Assembly: GCF_010671605.1 (NCBI RefSeq)
Contig: NZ_JAABOO010000003.1
Span: forward strand, 499,993-563,992
Length of the DNA stretch: 64,000 nucleotides
Source of the DNA: Leptobacterium flavescens
GTDB lineage: Bacteria > Bacteroidota > Bacteroidia > Flavobacteriales > Flavobacteriaceae
Reading direction: 5' to 3'
The number at the start of each line of letters is the position of its first letter. The stretch's first letter is position 1. The position numbers were made by a program, and so were the translations under genes. Shown here piece after piece: positions 1-8,710 of this stretch. A model generated the notes under the pieces. It was not told the DNA's origin. It searched no databases and was given only the letters and a program-made list of their open reading frames with translations.

Positions 1-2706
1 GAAAGAAGCGTCCTGAACATAGAAATCGGAGAATAACTGAGGATTCTGAAAACCTGTTTCCAGGAAGGAAGTATTAACGTTCGAAATTACATTGGCACCG
101 GTAAGGGCAGCAAGATTTCCTCTGTCTGAAGCTACGTTGTTGTAGTTGTAGTTTCCGAAACTTCCTCTGAAAGTAAAGCTCATATCAAACTTCTTGTATA
201 TGAAATTCGAAGAAAAACCTATGGTAGCATTCGGGTTCGGGCTTTTAAATCTCACTCTGTCGTCCGGAGTGATCTGTCCGTCACCATTTGTATCTACATA
301 AAGACCTTCTATAGGGTTTCCTGCTCCGTCATAAACCTGCTGGAACACGAAATAAGAATTCTGCTCAAAACCAACACTGTTGATCTGGATAGTGTTACCT
401 ACACCTCCTGCAATACCTCCGGTAGGATTCCCCTGGAAGCTCGGATCGTCTGTAAGTGTTAGTTTGGTGATCTCATTGTCAAAGAATGAAATATTAAAGT
501 TGGCATTCCATGTAAAGTCTTCCGTTTGAACAGGAACGGCGTTAATAGTAAATTCAACCCCGCTGTTCTCCAGGTTCCCGATATTGGTTACCAATGCATT
601 GGAAAGGTTGGTTCCTGCCGGTACACTGATAAAGTTCAGTACATCTTCTACGTCTCTGAAGTATACTTCTACAGATCCGTTAAGTCTGTTGTTAAAGAAT
701 CCGTAGTCAAGACCGAAGTTATAAGTCTTAGAGATCTCCCATCTGATATTCGGATCGAACTCTTCCGGTCTGATAGTCGTAACGAATTCGTTTCCGAACT
801 GATATCTTACCTGATCATCTCCGGTAGTAAATCTCGGAAGGTAACCGAAATCCTGATTGATCTCCTGCTGACCTGTTTCCGCATAACCTGCTCTTATTTT
901 TAAATTAGAGAAGATATTGGAATCCTGAATGAATTTTTCATTGATCAGGTTCCAGGCTACAGATACCCCTCCAAAACCTTGTCTTCTGTCTCTTGGGTTT
1001 AAACGGGAAGAAGCATCGTTTCTATAGTTAACCGTTACCAGGTAACGATCGTCATAAGAATAGTTCAATCTTCCGAAATAAGAGATCAGAGAGTTCTGAG
1101 TTGCAAAAGGGGTCGGAGCAGTTACGGTTCCGTTCCCGTCTGTAGTTACACTTCTTCCCGAACGGAAGAAACGCTGATATGAATATCCTCCTGTAACATC
1201 TATCTTACTCTTTATAGATTCGATATCTGTAGTATAGTTTAAATAAAGATCTGCAAGACGGTTACGGTTTAAAGCATCCGATACAGTGGTCGTACCGTTT
1301 TGAGTAGTCGCCGCAGAATTCGGATCAACAATAGAAAGTCCGTTAAAGTCGTTGTAATCGAAACCTAAGTTTACGGTTGCTTTTAATCCGTCAACATAAG
1401 GAATATCGTAATCCAGTTTAAGGTTACCTGTAACCCTTCTGGTGTTTCCGGAATTATCGGTCAGTTCAATAAGCCCGAGAGGGTTTCTGGGCGAGATGGT
1501 GTTCGGGCTTCCGTCGGTATTTGTCCATTCGAAGAAACCTCCGAAGGCATCATTCCCTGAACGGATCGGTTTGGTAGGATCGAAGGCAATAGCTGCTCCG
1601 ATAGCTCCCTGGTTCCCGAATTCGTCATTTACAAGTGCACCTCTGATGTTCCCTTCAATTTTAAGGCTGTTATCCAGTAATCTGTGAACATATTTTATAG
1701 CTGCAGAAGTTCTCTCAAAGTTTGTTCCTCTCAGGGTACCATCCTGATTGATGTATCCTAAAGAAGCCCTGATAGAAGAGTTCTTAAATCCTTTGGTTAC
1801 TGTAAAGTTGTGGTTTGAAGTAACTGCTGTTCTGTAGATCTCATCCTGCCAGTCGGTATTGGAATCGGTCAGTAAAGCAATTTCGTTGGCATTCCCGAAC
1901 TGATTCACCGTTTGTCTGAACTGTTCTGCAGACAGAACATCTACCTTATCGGTATTAGTACCGAAGGAGATATAAGAGTTGTAGTTAAATCTTAAAGGAG
2001 TCTGAGCATTTCCGGATTTGGTAGTGATCAATACTACCCCGGCAGTTGCTCTCGAACCGTAAATAGATGCAGCAGATGCGTCTTTAAGTACGGTAAAGCT
2101 TTCAATGTCATTAGGGTTAATGTAGTTAAGGGCACCCTGTCCGGTCTGATCCAGAGGGACACCATCTACTACAATAAGAGGATTGTTTCCGGCAGAAAGG
2201 GAAGATGTACCACCTCTTACGCGTATCGTTCCTCCTGATCCCGGTGCTCCACTGGGTGGAATCACCTGTAAACCTGCGGTTTTACCTGCGAGGAGTTGTT
2301 CAGGAGCTGCAATGGCACCTCCGTTAAAATCCTTGGTACTTACACTTTCTACGGCTCCGGTAAGGTCTTTTTTGGTAGACGAACCATATCCTACCACCAC
2401 CACTTCATCAAGTTTAGCTGCATCTTCTTCCATTGCAACGTCTAAAGTGCCTCCGCTAACTGTTATTTCCACAGTTTTAAAACCTATATAAGAGAATATT
2501 AAAATATCCCCGGTATTCGCAGAAATCTGGTATTTTCCGTCAAAATCACTTGTGGTCCCCGTTGTTGTCCCTTTTACAAGTACATTTACCCCGGGAAGGG
2601 GAGCACCATTACTCTTTTCTGTTACAGTCCCGCTAACGGTTTGAGCAAATATTCCGAGGGGGACAAAAAGCAACAAAAAAAGAGCTACTTTTCGTAATGT
2701 TTTCAT
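1..2706 (-). CDS. SusC-like TonB-dependent outer-membrane receptor (C-terminus beyond window)
   Basis: Outer-membrane active transporter, here most likely for malto-oligosaccharides. Reading the minus strand from the ATG at 2706 gives about 902 residues without a stop, running off the left edge. Residues 1-22 are a signal peptide ending ...GIFAQ. Next come a carboxypeptidase-regulatory-like domain (about 23-105, with the TVSGTVTE start and DFDGKYQI typical of SusC proteins), a plug domain (about 115-225, with IRVRGG, NPLIVVDGVP and VLKDASAASIYGSRA), and a long run of beta-barrel strands. SusC proteins are usually close to 1000 residues, so roughly the last 100 are missing. A SusD partner would be expected beyond the left edge. 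It is divergent from the lacI gene and shares its regulatory region. The family is certain; the substrate is inferred from the neighbouring starch genes. Confidence 0.95.
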   Translation of the reverse strand, partial: MKTLRKVALFLLLFVPLGIFAQTVSGTVTEKSNGAPLPGVNVLVKGTTTGTTSDFDGKYQISANTGDILIFSYIGFKTVEITVSGGTLDVAMEEDAAKLDEVVVVGYGSSTKKDLTGAVESVSTKDFNGGAIAAPEQLLAGKTAGLQVIPPSGAPGSGGTIRVRGGTSSLSAGNNPLIVVDGVPLDQTGQGALNYINPNDIESFTVLKDASAASIYGSRATAGVVLITTKSGNAQTPLRFNYNSYISFGTNTDKVDVLSAEQFRQTVNQFGNANEIALLTDSNTDWQDEIYRTAVTSNHNFTVTKGFKNSSIRASLGYINQDGTLRGTNFERTSAAIKYVHRLLDNSLKIEGNIRGALVNDEFGNQGAIGAAIAFDPTKPIRSGNDAFGGFFEWTNTDGSPNTISPRNPLGLIELTDNSGNTRRVTGNLKLDYDIPYVDGLKATVNLGFDYNDFNGLSIVDPNSAATTQNGTTTVSDALNRNRLADLYLNYTTDIESIKSKIDVTGGYSYQRFFRSGRSVTTDGNGTVTAPTPFATQNSLISYFGRLNYSYDDRYLVTVNYRNDASSRLNPRDRRQGFGGVSVAWNLINEKFIQDSNIFSNLKIRAGYAETGQQEINQDFGYLPRFTTGDDQVRYQFGNEFVTTIRPEEFDPNIRWEISKTYNFGLDYGFFNNRLNGSVEVYFRDVEDVLNFISVPAGTNLSNALVTNIGNLENSGVEFTINAVPVQTEDFTWNANFNISFFDNEITKLTLTDDPSFQGNPTGGIAGGVGNTIQINSVGFEQNSYFVFQQVYDGAGNPIEGLYVDTNGDGQITPDDRVRFKSPNPNATIGFSSNFIYKKFDMSFTFRGSFGNYNYNNVASDRGNLAALTGANVISNVNTSFLETGFQNPQLFSDFYVQDASF

Positions 2707-2953
2707 ACAATGCGTTAATTTGTTTGTTTAAAATTTTTAATACTATATTTTTACTTCTCAATGCTAAACTTATGTAAAATAAAGGTGAAGAAAAAGTTGC
2801 GAAACCCTCGAAAAACCTATGAAAACGTTTGCGAAAGCTTTTGAAAACGTTTTCGTGTTGATAAAAAAATAAAATAATTTTTTTTGGCAATGAAAAGGCC
2901 TAAAAATTGACGATAATTGAAAATAGAACTATCTTTATTGATAAGATCGCAAA
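2707..2953. promoter_or_regulatory. Divergent susC/lacI regulatory region
   Basis: Intergenic space between the two divergent starts. On the minus strand a TAAGTTTA (2765-2772) resembles the Bacteroidota -7 box but no clear TTTG -33 box precedes it, which would fit an activator-dependent susC promoter. On the plus strand TATCTTTA (2930-2937), with ATTG 20 nt upstream, may serve lacI. The region also carries two LacI-type operators (listed separately) and a 17-bp sequence at 2744-2760 that recurs at 4022-4038. Confidence 0.6.
2821..2854. promoter_or_regulatory. Pair of LacI-family operators
   Basis: GAAAACGTTTTC at 2843-2854 is a perfect 12-bp palindrome with the central CG typical of LacI/GalR operators. 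GAAAACGTTTGC at 2821-2832 is a near-identical second copy. Their starts are 22 bp apart, about two helical turns, so two dimers would sit on the same DNA face. They lie about 50-90 bp upstream of the probable susC start site, and about 100-130 bp upstream of the lacI start codon. Binding by the adjacent regulator is inferred. Confidence 0.7.
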
Positions 2954-3976
2954 ATGAGAAGAAGAATCACATTAAAACAAATCGCAAAGGAACTGGACGT
3001 TTCTATATCTACTGTATCCAAAGCGTTAAGAGAAAGCAAAGAAATCAGCCAGGATACCAGGGATAAAGTACAGGCTTTTGCCAAATTATATAATTACAAA
3101 CCCAATAATATAGCCGTAAGTCTTAAGAACAAGCACACCAAGAATATAGGAGTGATCATTCCGGAGATCGTCCATCATTTCTTTACTACGGTGATCAGCG
3201 GGATTGAAAAAGTGGCGAATTCCAAAGGCTATAATGTTATTGTATGTCTTTCCAACGAATCTTTCGACAAGGAAGTGATCAATATGGAAACCCTTGCCAA
3301 TGGGAGTATTGACGGTTTTATCATGTCGATCTCCAAAGAAACCCAAAAGAAAAAGGATTTTCATCACTTACGCGAGGTGGTAAACCAGGGAATGCCGCTG
3401 GTGATGTTCGACAGGGTTTCCGATGAGATCTATTGTGATAAGGTTATTGTAGATGATGCCAGAGGCGCTTATCAGGCGGTAGAACACCTTATTCATACGG
3501 GTTGCAAAAGGATTGCCCTTATTACTACGGTAGACTATGTGAGTGTTGGGAAGCTGAGAACGTTGGGATACAAAAATGCATTGCTGGACAATGAAATGGG
3601 AGTGGATGAAGACCTTATTATAAAGATAGAGGATATAGAGAATTGCGATAAGGAGATCGAGAAATTGTTTGACCTCGACAATTTTGACGGCGTCTTTGCT
3701 GTTAATGAGCTTTTCGCCCTGACCGCTATGAAAATTGCGCAGGAAAGAGGGTACAGAATTCCCGAAGACATTTCTTTTATAGGCTTTACAGACGGGATAT
3801 TATCCAAGCATGCTTCCCCTACGTTAACTACCCTGGCACAGCATGGGATTGAGATGGGAGAGATAGCTGCGGATATGCTGATCGAAAAGATTGAAGAAGA
3901 GGAAGAAGACGAGTCTTTCAGGACCGAGATCATACGTACTTCCCTGATCCAAAGAGACTCAACCAGAAAAATTTAA
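2954..3976 (+). CDS. LacI/GalR-family transcriptional regulator of the maltodextrin locus
   Basis: DNA-binding regulator of 340 residues, normal length for the family. The N-terminal helix-turn-helix (residues about 5-25, TLKQIAKELDVSISTVSKAL) and hinge are followed by a periplasmic-binding-protein-like effector domain (about 60-335, beginning NIGVIIPEI). The ATG at 2954 places the helix-turn-helix at the very N-terminus, as expected. It lies between the susC promoter and the plus-strand sugar operon, and consensus-like LacI operators occur immediately upstream, so it probably controls susC, the sugar operon and perhaps itself. Bacteroides use the membrane regulator SusR for starch; a LacI regulator at this place is the usual flavobacterial arrangement. 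Effector unknown, maltose or a derivative is likely. Confidence 0.93.
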   Translation: MRRRITLKQIAKELDVSISTVSKALRESKEISQDTRDKVQAFAKLYNYKPNNIAVSLKNKHTKNIGVIIPEIVHHFFTTVISGIEKVANSKGYNVIVCLSNESFDKEVINMETLANGSIDGFIMSISKETQKKKDFHHLREVVNQGMPLVMFDRVSDEIYCDKVIVDDARGAYQAVEHLIHTGCKRIALITTVDYVSVGKLRTLGYKNALLDNEMGVDEDLIIKIEDIENCDKEIEKLFDLDNFDGVFAVNELFALTAMKIAQERGYRIPEDISFIGFTDGILSKHASPTLTTLAQHGIEMGEIAADMLIEKIEEEEEDESFRTEIIRTSLIQRDSTRKI

Positions 3977-4021
3977 TAAGGCACATAAAAAAAATGTCTT
4001 ATATTTACGGGCATCAAAACT

Positions 4022-4070
4022 TATATTTTTACTTCTCACCATAAGTTTTGATAAGTAATAACGCTTATCA
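4022..4070. promoter_or_regulatory. Possible operator region upstream of the MFS sugar transporter gene
   Basis: TATATTTTTACTTCTCA at 4022-4038 is an exact copy of the 17 bases at 2744-2760 in the susC leader. Just downstream, TGATAAG (4049-4055) and CTTATCA (4064-4070) form a perfect 7-bp inverted repeat with an 8-nt spacer, about 25 bp before the start codon. Either may bind a regulator. No clear TAnnTTTG box is visible here. Confidence 0.4.
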
Positions 4071-4094
4071 TAAGTATTAATTAAATACTCTTTG

Positions 4095-5609
4095 ATGATG
4101 AAAAAGCGTAAGTTAAGTTTCTGGGAGATCTGGAATATGAGTTTCGGTTTCCTGGGGATCCAATTCGGTTTTGCTTTACAAAATGCCAATACGTCAAGAA
4201 TTTTTGAAACTCTGGGTGCAGAAGTGGATGAGCTTGCTGTTTTTTGGCTGGCTGCTCCTGTAACAGGACTTTTAGTTCAACCTATAATAGGATATTTCAG
4301 TGACAGGACCTGGCATCCGAGATGGGGACGACGACGACCGTATTTTTTGGTGGGAGCCATTCTGGCATCCATATCCCTCTGTATTATGCCTAATTCGCCC
4401 AGTTTATGGGTAGCTATCGGTACACTGTGGATCATGGACTCCTCCATCAATATATCTATGGAACCTTTCAGGGCTTTTGTGGGCGATAATCTGCCCGAAG
4501 AACAAAGAACCGTTGGTTTTGCCATGCAGAGCTTCTTTATAGGCCTGGGAGCCGTAGTAGGTTCCGCAATGCCCTATATATTTACCAATGTATTTAATAT
4601 AAGTAATACTGCAGCCGACGGGGTGATCCCGGATTCTGTAAAATGGTCTTTTTATATAGGTGCTATTGTATTCCTGGCTGCGGTACTCTGGACAGTTTTC
4701 AGATCCAAAGAATATCCGCCTGAAGAACTGGCGGCTTTTGAAGATCATTCTCATGAAGATACTGCCGATATTTCGGCCGATGAGAATACGGAACGCCTGG
4801 GGAAATTAAAACAGGCGGGGATATTTATGACCGTTTTCGGCGCCATTATGAATGCGGCCTTTATTTACCTGAAACTGGAAAAAGAACTCTATATCCTGTC
4901 GGGAGGTATCCTCCTTGTAGGTATTCTGTTCTTAATGGCCTATATGATCCGGAAATCTACCATTAACGGCTTTGTGAACATTATGACAGATCTTCTTTAT
5001 ATGCCGAAAACAATGAAACAACTTACCTGGGTACAGTTCTTTTCCTGGTTTGCATTGTTTTCTATGTGGATCTATACAACGCAGGCGGTAACAAGCTATG
5101 TTTACGGTTCTACAGATCCGACGAGCCAGGCGTATAATGACGGGGCAGACTGGGTAACCGTCCTGTTTGCAGTTTATAACGGAGTGGCTGCTTTGGTAGC
5201 CTTCTTACTTCCGGTACTGGCTAAACGCACCAGTAGAAAAACAACACACTTTATCTGCCTTGTTCTGGGAGGATTAGGCCTTATGTCGATTAGTGTCTTT
5301 AAGGACCCGAACCTGCTTATCATCTCAATGATCGGAGTTGGTGTGGCCTGGGCAAGTATACTTTCTATTCCGTATGCTATGCTGGCCGGAGCTTTACCAC
5401 CTCAAAAAATGGGATATTATATGGGAGTATTTAACTTCTTTATTGTGATCCCGCAGATCGTGGCAGCTTCGGTACTTGGATTCCTGCTAAGGACCTTTTT
5501 CGAAAACCAGACCGTATATGCACTAATTATAGGTGGCGTTTGTATGATCTTATCAGGCCTGCTTACCCTAAGAGTAAGCGATACTGCTACTATAGAAATT
5601 AACGATTAA
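4095..5609 (+). CDS. MFS sugar transporter (GPH/SLC45-like), probable maltose/maltodextrin importer
   Basis: Inner-membrane sugar:cation symporter with about 12 hydrophobic segments over 504 residues. The loop after helix 2 contains PIIGYFSDRTWHPRWGRRRP, the conserved D-R-...-GRRRP element of the GPH/SLC45 branch. A hydrophilic, acid-rich loop (about residues 200-235) separates the halves. Three consecutive possible starts exist (TTG 4092, ATG 4095, ATG 4098); I use the first ATG. It is the first gene of the sugar operon, followed after about 90 nt by pgmB and the GH65 phosphorylase. That context points to import of maltose or short maltodextrins. Substrate is inferred. Confidence 0.88.
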   Translation: MMKKRKLSFWEIWNMSFGFLGIQFGFALQNANTSRIFETLGAEVDELAVFWLAAPVTGLLVQPIIGYFSDRTWHPRWGRRRPYFLVGAILASISLCIMPNSPSLWVAIGTLWIMDSSINISMEPFRAFVGDNLPEEQRTVGFAMQSFFIGLGAVVGSAMPYIFTNVFNISNTAADGVIPDSVKWSFYIGAIVFLAAVLWTVFRSKEYPPEELAAFEDHSHEDTADISADENTERLGKLKQAGIFMTVFGAIMNAAFIYLKLEKELYILSGGILLVGILFLMAYMIRKSTINGFVNIMTDLLYMPKTMKQLTWVQFFSWFALFSMWIYTTQAVTSYVYGSTDPTSQAYNDGADWVTVLFAVYNGVAALVAFLLPVLAKRTSRKTTHFICLVLGGLGLMSISVFKDPNLLIISMIGVGVAWASILSIPYAMLAGALPPQKMGYYMGVFNFFIVIPQIVAASVLGFLLRTFFENQTVYALIIGGVCMILSGLLTLRVSDTATIEIND

Positions 5610-5700
5610 CAAAAATTACCGGCTTGCGTAAAAAGGAGCAGGCATAAGAATTTCAAGAATTTAACTAACTTAATAATAGCTAATTAGAAAATTTAAGCGT

Positions 5701-6357
5701 GTGAAAAAGAGAGGATTTATATTTGATATGGATGGTGTTATTGTAGACACGGCTCACTTTCATTTTTTGGCCTGGAAGAAGACGGCCGAAGAACTGGGGT
5801 TTCAACTGACGGAAGCCCGGAATGAAAAGCTCAAAGGAGTGAGTAGAGTGGATTCGCTTAATAAAATTCTGAAATGGGCGGAAGCTTCCATTTCTTCAGA
5901 AGAGTTTGACAGATTGCTTCAGGAAAAGAATGAAGATTATCTGGCTTACGTAAATACTATGACGGAAAAAGATATACTCCCCGGAGTATACAATTTTATA
6001 TCAGAGTTAAGACAACAGAACTATCCGGTTGCTCTGGGATCGGCGAGTAAAAATGCACCGACCATCCTTAAAAAGGTGGGCTTGCTGGATATGTTCGATA
6101 CTATTGTTGATGGAAACAGCGTCTCCAAAGCAAAACCCGATCCCGAAGTGTTTCTGATAGCTGCACAAAACCTGAAGATTGCTCCCGAAAACTGTATTGT
6201 TTTTGAGGATTCCGAAGCAGGGGTTGAGGCGGCCAATACAGCAGGAATGCTATCGGTAGGACTGGGGAAAGAAGAAATACTGGGACATGCAGATCATGTA
6301 TTCAGCAGCTTTGAGGAGATAGATATAAACTTTATTGAACAATTAGAAACCATATAG
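5701..6357 (+). CDS. pgmB: Beta-phosphoglucomutase (HAD superfamily)
   Basis: Converts beta-D-glucose 1-phosphate, the product of inverting phosphorylases, to glucose 6-phosphate in the cytoplasm. The 218-residue protein has the HAD nucleophile motif FDMDGVIVDT (D9 and D11), a helical cap, the second motif ALGSASKNAP with its serine, and the acidic motif FEDSEAGVEAA near residue 170. Length matches the family. The start is GTG at 5701. The stop is immediately followed by the ATG of the GH65 gene with no gap, so the two are translationally coupled, which supports this specific function over a generic HAD phosphatase. Confidence 0.93.
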   Translation: MKKRGFIFDMDGVIVDTAHFHFLAWKKTAEELGFQLTEARNEKLKGVSRVDSLNKILKWAEASISSEEFDRLLQEKNEDYLAYVNTMTEKDILPGVYNFISELRQQNYPVALGSASKNAPTILKKVGLLDMFDTIVDGNSVSKAKPDPEVFLIAAQNLKIAPENCIVFEDSEAGVEAANTAGMLSVGLGKEEILGHADHVFSSFEEIDINFIEQLETI

Positions 6358-8661
6358 ATGAATCAGGATTATATAGTACCGAATAATTGGTCGATCATTG
6401 AAGAAGGATTTGATCCGGACACGGTAAGGGCTTCAGAAAGCCTGTTCAGTATCGGGAATGGAGCAATGGGACAGAGAGCAAACTTTGAGGAATACTATTC
6501 AGGCCCTACTTTTCAGGGAAGCTATATTGCCGGGGTTTATTATCCCGATAAGACAAGAGTAGGTTGGTGGAAGAACGGATATCCCGAATATTTTGCCAAG
6601 GTACTCAACGCTCCCAACTGGATTGGGATCAATGTATTCGTAAACGATGAAAAACTCGACCTGTTTAAATGTAAAAGTGTTGAAGATTTCCGAAGGGAAC
6701 TCAATATGAAAGAGGGATGGTATGAAAGAAGTTTCAGGGCAACCTTGCAAAACGATATTGAAGTTAAGGTGGTATCCCGCCGGTTCTTAAGTCTGGACCT
6801 GGACGAACTGGGAGTGATCCGCTATGCGGTTACACCTCTCAACTCCGATGCAAAGGTCCTTCTCAGGCCTTACCTGGATTCGGGAATCAAAAATGAAGAT
6901 ACCAACTGGGAAGATAAATTTTGGGATACTCTGGATGTAAAGCTACAGGGGAATCAGGCATTTATCGTGTCTAAAACGATGAAAACCGATTTCTACGTAA
7001 GCACTTTTATGCAGGTAGAAGCAGGAGAATGCAACGGTTATGATTTTGAGAGTAACTCCTTTAAATCGTCTACCTATGCCAGTATTAACCTGGAAAGAAA
7101 GGTGAAAAAAGGAGAAGAGTTCAGTATGGTGAAATACGGAGGTTATGCAACTTCCATGAACCACGATAAATACAAACTGATCAGTGCCTCCAGGAATATC
7201 CTGGATCAGGCCGTTACCCTGGGTTATGAGAAATTGCTCGAAAAGCAAAAACAGGCATGGGCCGGAGTATGGGAAATGGCCGATATTACTATAGATGGTG
7301 ATGTAAAAGCCCAGCAGGGAATTCGCTTTAATATCTTTCAATTAAATCAAACCTATCTGGGTAAAGATGCAAGGCTTAATATCGGACCTAAAGGATTTAC
7401 CGGTGAAAAATACGGGGGGAGTACCTACTGGGATACGGAAGCCTATTGTATTCCTTTTTATATGGCCACCAAAGATCAGAAAGTAGCGAGGAACCTTTTG
7501 ACCTATCGTTACAAACATCTGGAAAAGGCTATTGAAAATGCAGAAAAATTAGGTTTTACTAACGGAGCAGCCCTCTACCCGATGGTAACGATGAATGGGG
7601 AAGAATGCCATAATGAATGGGAGATCACCTTCGAGGAGATTCACCGTAACGGGGCCATTGCTTTTGCCATTTACAATTACCTGAGGTATACCGGAGATTA
7701 CAGTTATGTGAGAGAAATGGGGATGGAGGTCATGATCGGGATTGCCCGTTTCTGGCATCAGAGAGCCACCTATTCCACCGCAAAGAAAAAGTATGTGATC
7801 CTGGGAGTTACTGGGCCTAACGAATACGAGAATAACGTAAACAATAACTGGTATACCAATTATATTGCAAAATGGTGTATCAACTTTGCAATAGAGCACA
7901 TAGAAAAATTAAAGGCAGAACATACCGAAGACCACGATCGTATCCGGGAGAAAACTGCTTTAAAGGATACGGAGATCTCCAAATGGCAGGAAGTAGCAGA
8001 TAATATGTTTTTCCCTTATTCCGAAGAACATAAAGTATATCTGCAGCAAGACGGTTTCCTGGATAAGGAAATGGTTACGGTTGCCGATCTGGATAAGTCT
8101 CAGCGTCCGATCAATCAAAAGTGGTCCTGGGACCGGATATTGCGTTCGCCTTATATAAAACAAGCCGATACTTTACAGGGTTTCTATTTCTTTGAGGATG
8201 ATTTCACCCGGGAAGAACTGGAACGTCATTTCGATTTTTACGAGCCTTTCACGGTTCATGAATCCTCGCTGTCGCCATGTGTTCACAGTATACAGGCAGC
8301 TAGTCTGGACAGAATGGATCAGGCCTATACATTTTACCTCAGGACTTCGAGATTAGACCTTGACGATTACAATAAAGAAGTACATGAAGGCCTTCATATT
8401 ACCTCTATGGCTGGAACATGGATGAGTATTGTGGAAGGTTTCGGAGGGATGCGTATCAAGAATGGGATGCCGTCGTTCGAACCCAGGATCCCGAAAGAAT
8501 GGAAGGCGTATTCCTTTAAGGTGAATTTCAGGAACCAGATCATAAAAATGACTGTAGAACAGGGACAGGCTTCCTTTAGCCTGGAAGGAGATAAAGAACT
8601 CGATATTCTGGTTAACGGAAAAGAGATGAGAGTTTCTCCCGACAACCTGCTGACCGTATAA
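6358..8661 (+). CDS. Glycoside hydrolase family 65 phosphorylase, probably maltose phosphorylase
   Basis: Cytoplasmic inverting phosphorylase (maltose + phosphate to beta-glucose 1-phosphate + glucose). The 767 residues match the family length. They have an N-terminal beta-sandwich (about 10-280), an (alpha/alpha)6 barrel (about 320-700) and a small C-terminal beta domain. GVTGPNEYEN contains the expected general-acid glutamate (E489). No signal peptide. Coupled directly to pgmB, which consumes its product. GH65 also includes trehalose, kojibiose and nigerose phosphorylases; the surrounding amylases favour maltose, but the specificity loop cannot be read reliably by eye. Confidence 0.92.
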   Translation: MNQDYIVPNNWSIIEEGFDPDTVRASESLFSIGNGAMGQRANFEEYYSGPTFQGSYIAGVYYPDKTRVGWWKNGYPEYFAKVLNAPNWIGINVFVNDEKLDLFKCKSVEDFRRELNMKEGWYERSFRATLQNDIEVKVVSRRFLSLDLDELGVIRYAVTPLNSDAKVLLRPYLDSGIKNEDTNWEDKFWDTLDVKLQGNQAFIVSKTMKTDFYVSTFMQVEAGECNGYDFESNSFKSSTYASINLERKVKKGEEFSMVKYGGYATSMNHDKYKLISASRNILDQAVTLGYEKLLEKQKQAWAGVWEMADITIDGDVKAQQGIRFNIFQLNQTYLGKDARLNIGPKGFTGEKYGGSTYWDTEAYCIPFYMATKDQKVARNLLTYRYKHLEKAIENAEKLGFTNGAALYPMVTMNGEECHNEWEITFEEIHRNGAIAFAIYNYLRYTGDYSYVREMGMEVMIGIARFWHQRATYSTAKKKYVILGVTGPNEYENNVNNNWYTNYIAKWCINFAIEHIEKLKAEHTEDHDRIREKTALKDTEISKWQEVADNMFFPYSEEHKVYLQQDGFLDKEMVTVADLDKSQRPINQKWSWDRILRSPYIKQADTLQGFYFFEDDFTREELERHFDFYEPFTVHESSLSPCVHSIQAASLDRMDQAYTFYLRTSRLDLDDYNKEVHEGLHITSMAGTWMSIVEGFGGMRIKNGMPSFEPRIPKEWKAYSFKVNFRNQIIKMTVEQGQASFSLEGDKELDILVNGKEMRVSPDNLLTV

Positions 8662-8666
8662 AACCC

Positions 8667-8684
8667 GGCCCGGTGTTCCGGGCC
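8667..8684 (+). terminator. Intercistronic GC-rich hairpin after the GH65 gene
   Basis: GGCCCGG (8667-8673), loop TGTT, CCGGGCC (8678-8684): a perfect 7-bp stem starting 6 nt after the stop codon. It is followed by TTAAATC rather than a T-run, so it looks more like an mRNA-stabilising or partial-termination hairpin within the operon than a full terminator. Confidence 0.5.
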
Positions 8685-8710
8685 CTTAAATCAATTAAAA
8701 CTTTAGATCG

